A stretch of DNA of 64,000 bases from Oegoconia quadripuncta. Lineage: Eukaryota > Arthropoda > Insecta > Lepidoptera > Autostichidae. The stretch lies in contig OX438745.1 in assembly GCA_949316235.1 (NCBI GenBank), forward strand, positions 8,065,001 through 8,129,000, in the 5' to 3' direction. Under the pieces are notes generated by a model, which saw only the letters and a program-made list of their open reading frames with translations, was not told the origin of the DNA and ran no database searches. This document shows, one piece after another, positions 56,869-64,000 of this stretch (its first letter is position 1; each line of letters begins with the position of its first letter). A program made the translations under genes and the position numbers.

Positions 56869-57573
56869 GAAAATGAATAGAAAGAAAGACCCCAAAGCCA
56901 GTAGAGAGTACTATTTATTTATTTATAATTTATTGCACACGAGTACACATAAAAGTCAAATACATACTAGATATAGGATGTACAAAAGGTACCAGCTTAT
57001 CTCTAAAAAGAGATTTCTTCCAGCAAGACCCTGCAAATGTGAAGGAAAACAGGTTCGATAGGATAGACATACATAATGTGCACTGAGAAAAATGTGTTCA
57101 TAATCAACTTAAAATCAAAAGACTATATTAATAATACTTCAAATATAATAGAATAAATACCTATTTAATATTAAATAAAATACGTACATAAGTTTTAATT
57201 ATGAAATAAAAGAGGAATGCCTATATAGCTACTGATAGATAAGTAATTATATTTGATACTTAATAGAAATTTACATTCATTCAACTAATATTAACTCTAC
57301 AGGTAAAATCAGTATGAATGTTTGTTGTGAATGAAAATGGGAAGCAAATAGAAATTAATGATGACTGAATATTGAGTAATCAATTATGTGTAATAAATAA
57401 CATGTATGTTTGTGTGATTATGTTTAGTAGTGGAACGTCTTGGGCTGATAGTTATTATGTTGATGATGAATCAAATGTATAAAGATTAAAGTGAATTGCT
57501 ATACATGATTAGTGTAAGCCCTAATTGTTGCCAGGCGAATATTCCCCGTATATAGATACAAGTGTAAAAAAAC

Positions 57574-57691
57574 TTAAATAAATATCATTGGACATACACA
57601 CAATGCCATCTAGTTCCACGTTAAGCAACTATAGGCTTGTGTTTTGGATACCAGATGGTTGACATACTAAAAAAAATACATTTTTTTGTAA
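57574..57691 (-). repeat. SINE family 2, 3' half
   Basis: The reverse strand includes CAACCATCTGGTATCCAAAA and CTAGATGGCATTGTGTGT. Confidence 0.82.
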
Positions 57692-57818
57692 CTGGAGTAT
57701 CCACCACGGTGCCCTGCATCTGATCCTTGGGCTCATCATCCTTCGTCAACAAATCCATCATCTCAGCATTTGCCACCAATATATTTACGATCTCAGACAC
57801 CATTTGTGTATATTGACG

Positions 57819-58045
57819 ACCGATTGGTGTAGTGTATAGTGACCTATCAGCGAAACCAACGGTTGCGGGTTCGAATCCCACGAAGGGTAAATGTTTGTGT
57901 GATGAATACGAACATTTATTCCCTAGTCTTGGATGTTTATATAAATATTTATGTATGTTTATCCGTTATCTAGTATCCATTAGCACAAGCTTTGCTTAGT
58001 TTGGGACTAGATGATTGGTGTAAGTGTCCGAAATATTTATTTAAT
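57819..58045 (+). repeat. SINE family 3 copy, full length
   Basis: CGACCGATTGGTGTAGTGTA head, B box GGGTTCGAATCCC, GACTAGATGATTGGTGTAAG end plus ATTT tail. Reference copy for this family. Confidence 0.9.
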
Positions 58046-58402
58046 TATACATATTTATTTATATTATACATATATTCTGTCCACTGCGACTGAGTGGTAT
58101 GGTATTTCAAAGTCATTTCTTTGAGGTCATTTTCTAAACTACTGATTTTTACATGTAATAAGTGCGTTTCCTTGTCATATTGCATTCTATAAAACTCATT
58201 TATAAATTTTTTCTTTATCCTTTTACATCGATAGCCAATTTGGAGTTTCAGCTGATCTTAGTTAATATTGACTTTTCTAATAAATGTCACATCTCAATAT
58301 CCTACTTTTTTTGAAAACCACGTCCCCGTCACCATGCCTTGCGCAATGTACTGTACTTAATAGACTGGTTGGTCAGTATCGGTATCCATAATATTGGGTC
58401 TT

Positions 58403-58793
58403 CTATGAAATTGGAGTTTTTTTCTTCATTAATCATATGTACCTATTCCTGCGATTTTCAAAGCTATATCCAAATTTGTTTTTTATTTGGAAAATGGAAT
58501 ATTATTTCAAGGTTTCACATGAAATATTTTTTAATTTCTGGGCTAAATAAGTAAAAAAAATTTGAACAGAGCTCTTTCATGTTCTTCCCATAATCCTTTC
58601 TTCGATTCGCTGAAACTTTTATAAAGCGATTACTTTTAAAAATTAACGCTGCCTATACTTAACTTAATGTTATCCGATAATACACACAAAGTTTAGCTAA
58701 ATTAGGATTTGCCGTTCCCAAAAAAAAAATTTAAAATGTTTGTATGGAGAAAGTCGTAATGAAGTCCTTCACACAAAACGCCAATTTCATAGG
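58403..58793. mobile_element. MITE, copy 2 of 11640-12039
   Basis: CTATGAAATTGGAGTTTTTT to ACGCCAATTTCATAGG, with high similarity to copy 1 throughout. The target duplication is not clear here. A SINE2 scrap follows at 58804-58850. Confidence 0.8.
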
Positions 58794-58859
58794 CCTTACC
58801 TAATACAAGCCTAGTTGCTTAATGTGGAACTAGATGATGCTGTGTGTATTTATTATTTA

Positions 58860-60500
58860 TGTTGTGCTCCACCTATATTTTGATCAATTATCACTTACTA
58901 CATCATATTATGCGCATTTAATAGTCTATGGCTGTTACAGGCGAGTCAAACAAACAGATATTTAAATACCAAAAAACCCGACAGCATGTTTTGTATTTTT
59001 TTTTACCATAAAATGATTGATTAAATGTATCCTATTGACACTCGCGGGATCGGACGAATCGAACGACATTTTGCACCTCAAAATCGGCTAGGCTAGCACA
59101 CGTACCTACAGGATGGTGCAATTTTTTTCCCCAATCACCTATACTTTTTACCGCTCTGTACCTAATGAATTTTAGAAATATCGTGTCCCAGCTGCAAGAT
59201 AGCCAGCGTTATTTGAGAATTCCGGGTGAATGTGATTCCACTTTTGGCGTCAGTTTAACATAATTTCAGAATACCCACTAAGTACTGAAATCATTGGATT
59301 TAATTAAAATCTTTTGTAATAGTGCGCTAATGCAATAACTTTTCGTGGAAGTTTGCGTTGAAATCTCATAATATTTCTGACCCATGACCGGATGCGTATT
59401 TATATCATAGACATTCAAAGAATCGTAGGATCCTCTCGAGGTAATGCTAATTGCATGTTGTGCTGATCGTGTAGCCAACACGTGATTCCCAGTAGTGTGA
59501 AAGTGAAGGAAGTAAAGGAGAAGGTCTTCCCGTGGGTATTGTATAGAAAAGGGACTCGTATCGGACAATTTTTGTGGTGTAACTTCCTATAATCTTAAAG
59601 TTTTGTAAAAGGATAGAGTACCCATCAAATACCGATTTGTTAGAAAACATTTTTCTTCTAACATTGGCATGTACTCTCCATGTGCAAAAATATTATTAAG
59701 ATTAAAAAGATGGTTTGTGAGAGCGCTTCCATACATTTTACTCACGCGCATGTGAGTAAACAGATCCGTCAAAAAGTGTACGTCAAAATTGACGTAAGGC
59801 CCTGGTTTTGACCTTAGTTGTAAGAGCCTTTATCCTTATTAAGAACGCGAAGTCGACTGACAGGTTGGTTAGATAAACCGAGCAAAAATTGATGCCAATT
59901 GTTGTAAGTTGAACGCGTTCGTCTCGTTGGTTTTATTTCTATACCGTGTATTACTTTTAAACGTTTTCCAAAAAGAATGAGATTCTCAATTCGACAAGCT
60001 AAGTCGCATTTGATCCACCAAATGCTTAGTGGACTAAATACAAACGGATATAACGCGATGTAGCCGTGTTCTCGTCCAGAGGACCAAATGCGAAGTGGAC
60101 GAAATGCGACGAAGCTAATTCGACAGTATATTTTTATGTGGTCAGTTGTGAACAGGTTTCAATAATTCTTTTTTACCCGAGTACATCAAGAAGGAGGGTA
60201 CTGTTTGTCGGGTGTATTTCTCTAGATTTCTATGTTACCTCCTGTAGCCTAAACGACATTTCTCTGAAGGTTTTTTGATTCCCTATTCCTAGAGGGTCAC
60301 ACATATTTAACACAAGATTTATCATGGCGCATGCGAAATATGAAACATGCTATAAAGTTTTTGTTTCAAAGAATATACCGTCATGGTGGCGTATAAATTT
60401 AGTGAATATCTGGTCTGATTATTTATAAGCTTTTAACTTTGATGTACGGATTGTTGTAGATCACAGCTTGGTTTTATATGTCACCTTTTCCTTGCTTCAG
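58860..60500. other. MTHFSD intron, mostly unassigned
   Basis: Short open frames only. 60030-60130 repeats AAATGCGACG/AAGTGGACGAAATGCG strings. The acceptor of the coding exon at 60501 closes this stretch. Confidence 0.45.
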
Positions 60501-60723
60501 CCAAGAAGCCAGTGCCCGAAGAAGTGACGAAGCAGTCGTTCCGACTGAAGGTATGGCGGCATTTGGAGACCAACGGCCTGGCCATGTTCCCTCGTCCGGT
60601 GTACAATCGGATTCCAAACTTTAAGGGCGCTGCGGAAGCGGCAGAGAAACTAGCTGAGCTGGAGGTCTTCAAAAATGCTAACACCGTTAAAGTGAACCCT
60701 GATAAGCCTCAAGAGCCCGTAAG
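60501..60723 (+). CDS. MTHFSD: MTHFSD-like gene, second coding exon (gene continues off window)
   Basis: The exon runs from a TTGCTTCAG acceptor to an AAG-GTAAGAG donor and encodes about 74 residues. They include SFRLKVWRHLETNGLAMFPR and VYNRIPNFKGAAEAAEKLAE, then VNPDKPQEPVR. The order FPRPV-RIPNFKGA-A-KL followed by a valine-lysine-VNPDKPQ stretch is the hallmark N-terminal segment of methenyltetrahydrofolate synthetase domain-containing proteins. These combine a 5-formyl-THF cyclo-ligase-like fold with, in many members, an RNA-binding motif; the enzymatic activity of the family is not established. Base composition is GC-richer than the flanks, as expected for a coding exon. No later exon was seen before 64000; the rest of the gene should lie to the right. 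Confidence 0.85.
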
Positions 60724-61286
60724 GTAAGAGTTCGTTAAAACAAAAATGTCTACAAGTCAAAAAATCTATGATCGCCAACCTGGCCTGCCCTATCGTGGCG
60801 ATTAGGGCATATCCTCTCATGGAAAGCTATGCAAGCTCTATGGGAGAGGCTTCATGTCCAGTAGTAAATTTTTTAATCTGTTGGATGTGTGTGCGTGAAG
60901 ACTTTTAATAATTGTTTTATGAAGGGTCGAAAATATCAATAATCTTCGTCAATTTGTATGATTGGCATCCTTGGCGAAAACGCAGGGATAACACGCACGC
61001 GGCAGTTGCTGTGGCGGCAGCGGACCCCTGTGAATGATTTTGAACATTAAATGTGATGTACTTTTGCAAAACGCCGTGGGATCTGATTCCGTAGTCAAAT
61101 ATCTCTTATAGTTTTATGTGCTGTCCAATTATATGTCACAAATGTTTTACTCGCGATCATTAGTGGTTAAAGGAGATTGCTCACATTGAATACACAGTTA
61201 GCCTAAGCTCGACAACCAAATAAAACGTATTCCAAAAAAAAATCGTTTGTCAGTGTTGGGGTGTGTTGTTGTGTTGTGTTGTCTGG

Positions 61287-61430
61287 AAACTCCAAATGTG
61301 TTGTGGTTTCCGGGTCAATACGATTCCACCTTCGACCTCATCTTCACTTAACATCAGGTGTGATTGAACCCCAAAACATTTGGGGGACTGGCTACTTTAT
61401 CTCTGACAACCGGAACGCAACAAATCCCAA
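61287..61430. repeat. SINE family 1 fold-back fragment
   Basis: A + strand 3' part (TTTCCGGGTCAATACGATTC to CAGGTGTGATTGA, 61287-61369) is joined head on to a reverse-strand piece (CCCCAAAACATTTGGGGGAC to GACAACCGGAACGCAACAA). Confidence 0.75.
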
Positions 61431-61502
61431 ATCCACCAAGCAATCTCCTTTGGCATAGCTGGTTATACATGCTTATTAAATTAAATATTATTTGTATAGT
61501 TT

Positions 61503-61612
61503 GCCGACCAATTGGTGTAAAGGATAGTGACCGTGTCTGCGAATGTTTCTGTGATGAAATAAACATTTGTTCCCGAGGCATGAATGTTTATATAAATATT
61601 TATATAAACACT
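61503..61612 (+). repeat. SINE family 3, truncated
   Basis: CCGACCAATTGGTGTAAAGG, then a deletion of the B box, then AACATTTGTTCCCGAGGCAT. Confidence 0.7.
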
Positions 61613-61975
61613 AGCAGCTGCCCGCGACTTCGTCCGCGTAGACTACATGAATCAACACTTTATTACTTTCCCACGGGATTACATTCAGCAGAAAAATTAC
61701 CATGTAGAGTTTATCGATATCGATTTTATGGTTTTAACCCCCATTTCACAACCCAGGGGGCTGTTTTTCGAAAAATCTCAAAACACGTATTAGCTTATTT
61801 GTTCCTAGGAGTACTCTTAGTCGAAAATAGTCGAAATGTCCAAGTTATACTGTTTCTTCATACAAACTTCCCCACCCCTGTTTCACCCCCTTAAAGGGTG
61901 AATTTTGAAAAATCCTTTCTTAGTGCTCCCCTAGACTTCGTAAGGAACCTACGTGCCAAATTTGGAAACTCTATT
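61612..61975 (-). repeat. Lepidopteran-type dispersed repeat
   Basis: AGCAGCTGCCCGCGACTTCG and TCCGCGTAGACTAC are the reverse of the GCGGGCAGCTGCT-ending repeats common in these genomes; it continues into modular repeats. Confidence 0.5.
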
Positions 61976-61984
61976 CACCCCTTT

Positions 61985-62250
61985 GACTATGACTTTGACT
62001 ATGATTTTGAGCCTTCGACTTTGAGCTTTCGACTTTGAGCCTTCGACTTTGAGCCTTTGACTTTGAGCCTTCGACTTTGAGTCTTCGACTTTGAGCCTTC
62101 GACTTTGAGCCTTCGACTTTGAGCCTTCGACTTTGAGTCTTCGAATTTGAGCCTTCGACTTTGAGCCTTCGACTTTGAGCCTTCGACTTTGAGCCTTCGA
62201 CTTTGAATTTCGAATTTGAATCTTCGACATTGACTCTTCGACTCTAACTC
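61985..62250 (+). repeat. 14-bp minisatellite
   Basis: About 17 copies of CCTTCGACTTTGAG with single-base variants. It produces a 14-residue-periodic shadow frame on the minus strand that should not be taken as a gene. Confidence 0.93.
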
Positions 62251-62279
62251 TTCGACTTCGACACCAATTTGAATTTGTG

Positions 62280-62840
62280 ATTTAAACCCCTACCACTATC
62301 GCAACCCGTAAGGGGTTAGCTTCAAAATAAATGTCATTTTCGCAATCAACGTCCCAAAAAACCTAAATAACGACACCAATATACACTTTTTTGGTGTCAT
62401 CCCCCACCCCTATCACACCCCTAGAGGGTTGGCTTAAAATAAATGTCATTTTCATAATCAACATCCCAAAAAACCTAAATAACGACACCAATATCGATTT
62501 TATGGTTTCAACCCCCATTTCACACCCCAGGGGGCTGTTTTTCGAAAAATCTCAACTCAGTCTTATCTCATTCTCTAACACCAAGGGGTTAGCTTTAAAA
62601 CAAATGGCATTTTCGTAATCAACGTCCCAAAACACCTAAATAATCACACCAATATTCACTTTTTTGGTATCAACCCCCACCCCTATCTCAACCCTAGAGG
62701 GTTAACTTAAAATAAATGTCATATTCATAATCAACATCCCATAAAATCTAACTAACGACACCATTATCGATTATATGGTTTTAGCCCCCATTTCACACCC
62801 CAGGAGGTTGTCCAATATAGACTTTTTTGGTAGCAACCCC
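62280..62840 (+). repeat. Tandem modules of about 220-330 bp
   Basis: The order AACCCCCATTTCACACCCC, then GGCTGTTTTTCGAAAAATCT or AGGGTTGGCTTAAAATAAAT, then ATAATCAACATCCCAAAAAA, then ACGACACCAATATCGATTTT recurs at least three times, with a first copy near 61715-61800. Confidence 0.8.
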
Positions 62841-62849
62841 CACCCCTTT

Positions 62850-64000
62850 TTTTTTTTTTTTTTTTACCAGGAGAAACGCTCATGCTTATCCGCCCTCCTC
62901 GGGGGAGGGGGGCGGATTATGTCGGACTCCGGCACTGAAGGTGCCGGCCTACCGACTAAAAACTCCTGGGTGTTCCCTCGCGCGCGCCTATGCGGCGTGG
63001 CCGCGGGTACCATCTGGTATTCGTCCGCAGCCACGCCAGCGCGGTGCCCGCCGCCAGGACAAACGGCGGCAGGCCCACCTCTGGGCTGGAGCAGGGAGGA
63101 ATCGCCTGGTCCAGCCACCTCTAGAAGGCGCGCGGAAACACCGCGCGCGCCTTCTCGCGGGGCCTATGTGTGGGCGGTGATCCCCCCGGATCGCCACCCA
63201 CGGCCCCGCAGGGTAGGGGGGCAGAGGATCGCCTATCATTAAAGATAAGCTCTCCTCCGTGCCCCCCATGCGGCTGCATCTCCCCTCGCTCTGCGAGTGA
63301 CCTCGCAGAGAGAGAGGACCGCTTTCCACGGCCTCTCCTTGGCGTCCGCAGCTCGGACCTGGCTGCGGCCGGCAAAGAGTGGCCGTCCCGCACGGCTACG
63401 ACCTCTCAACAGAGAGGTCGTCCCCTACCATAGCGGCCCGCAACAGCGGGAGGCTCGGAGAGGAGGCGGGGTGAACACCGCCCCTCCAACCCTCCCGCCG
63501 TCTCCCCCTGCGAACAGAGGGAGAGGGCCGCTTCCCACGACCTCTCGTCGACGGCCGCAGCCTTAGCTGCAGTCGTCAAGGAGAGGTCGCCCAAGTGCTG
63601 CAGACGATTCCACGGCGTCCCCTGCCCAGATGGGCATTCCTCAGGGAGCGCCGCTTCCTCGCCGCAGCCCGCTGTGGTGGAATTCGCCCTCCACCATCCC
63701 TCGTCGTTCCACTCCCGAAAACGAATTTTCGGGAGTGGGACGACGAGGGCATTTCGGCGCCGAGGCGGGCCTCGGAGCCGAAACTTGGGCTGGTTTTTTA
63801 TAGAGGTTTTCCTTCCTCGCGGTCCGGGCGGTTAAGCCAAGACCCTCGGTCCCGGACTGCAGCTGAAAGCCGCGGTCCCGGATTACGAGCCCGGCGGTGG
63901 CAAGGGGTAGGAAGTTCCCCACCAGGAGGTTCCTCCTCCCCACGCCTGCTCGGCGGCAGTACGAGTGCACACCGAGCCCACCCTTACTCCCCCACTAGGA
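62850..64000 (-). mobile_element. 3' region of a non-LTR retrotransposon (R1-clade-like), truncated by window edge
   Basis: On the minus strand GC-rich sequence runs from the window edge to GAGTTTTTAGTCGGTAGGCC, then GCATGAGCGTTTCTCCTGGT and a poly(A) (T run at 62850-62871). No AATAAA is needed by such elements. The strong GC bias and hairpins contrast with the AT-rich host. No RT motif is inside the window; open frames here are shadows of GC-rich sequence. The clade is inferred from the 3' end pattern. Confidence 0.62.
63698..63749. repeat. 24-bp hairpin with four-base loop
   Basis: CCCTCGTCGTTCCACTCCCG plus AAAA pairs with TTTTCGGGAGTGGGACGACG plus AGGG, one mismatch (G-U in RNA). The loop reads UUCG on the minus-strand RNA. 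Confidence 0.9.

Noticed and set aside
57819..57900. tRNA gene at a strong B box
   Set aside because: Same head occurs in several SINE copies followed by a common body; cloverleaf is not complete.
61364..61894. 176-codon open stretch
   Set aside because: Runs across a SINE fold-back, a truncated SINE and a dispersed repeat; no continuous homology.
61949..62230. 93-codon lysine/serine-rich periodic frame
   Set aside because: Directly generated by the 14-bp minisatellite.
62775..63970. Many 80-155-codon open stretches on both strands
   Set aside because: GC-rich DNA is poor in stop codons, and the stretches overlap on both strands and all frames inside a retrotransposon 3' region with hairpins.

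Overview
The window is animal nuclear DNA, almost certainly from a moth or butterfly. It is AT-rich, its genes are split by GT-AG introns, and most of it is interspersed repeats: tRNA-headed SINEs in several families and both orientations, decayed non-LTR retrotransposon ends, Tc1/mariner and hAT elements, and one short-LTR retroelement. There is no operon, CRISPR array or other bacterial feature. The species cannot be fixed from the sequence alone.

Three host genes can be supported. (1) A complete KCTD9 gene (BTB/T1 domain plus pentapeptide repeats) lies on the + strand at 42101-48861. It has six coding exons with matching phases and encodes 408 residues. (2) The first coding exon of a probable two-pore-domain potassium channel lies on the - strand at 33045-33507. 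Its later exons were not found and probably lie left of the window. (3) The first two coding exons of an MTHFSD-like gene (methenyltetrahydrofolate synthetase domain-containing) lie on the + strand at 52933-52975 and 60501-60723, joined across a 7.5 kb repeat-filled intron. The gene continues past the right edge. KCTD9 and MTHFSD are neighbours on the same strand; nothing in the sequence ties their functions together.

Layout. 1-2.1 kb: retrotransposon tail and old repeats. 2.1-5.7 kb: an apparently intact Tc1/mariner-superfamily transposon with 268-bp inverted repeats, and 0.6 kb away an internally deleted copy of it. 5.7-7 kb: two MITEs. 7-26.9 kb: a repeat field with LINE remnants (one still showing the YADD motif), three SINE families, a hAT element with a perfect target duplication, and a retroposed-looking tRNA-Ser 3' end. 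27.4-31.8 kb: a 4.35 kb LTR element with identical 145-bp LTRs, PBS, PPT and target duplication, but a non-coding AT-rich interior. 32-33 kb: two small DNA elements beside the channel exon. 34-41 kb: LINE and SINE remnants, facing arrays of an ATTATGCG-like repeat, and a hAT-like element just upstream of KCTD9. 42-49 kb: KCTD9, with copies of a SINE whose head matches 5S rRNA. 49-60.5 kb: repeats and the MTHFSD intron. 61.6-64 kb: tandem modules, a 14-bp minisatellite, and the GC-rich hairpin-filled 3' end of a minus-strand non-LTR retrotransposon running out of the window.

The strongest candidates for something undescribed are the non-autonomous LTR element (27440-31785), the 5S-rRNA-headed SINE (48921 and 46573), the tRNA-Ser(GCU) 3' fragment carrying CCA (16132-16161), and the hairpin array in the 3' region of the right-edge retrotransposon.
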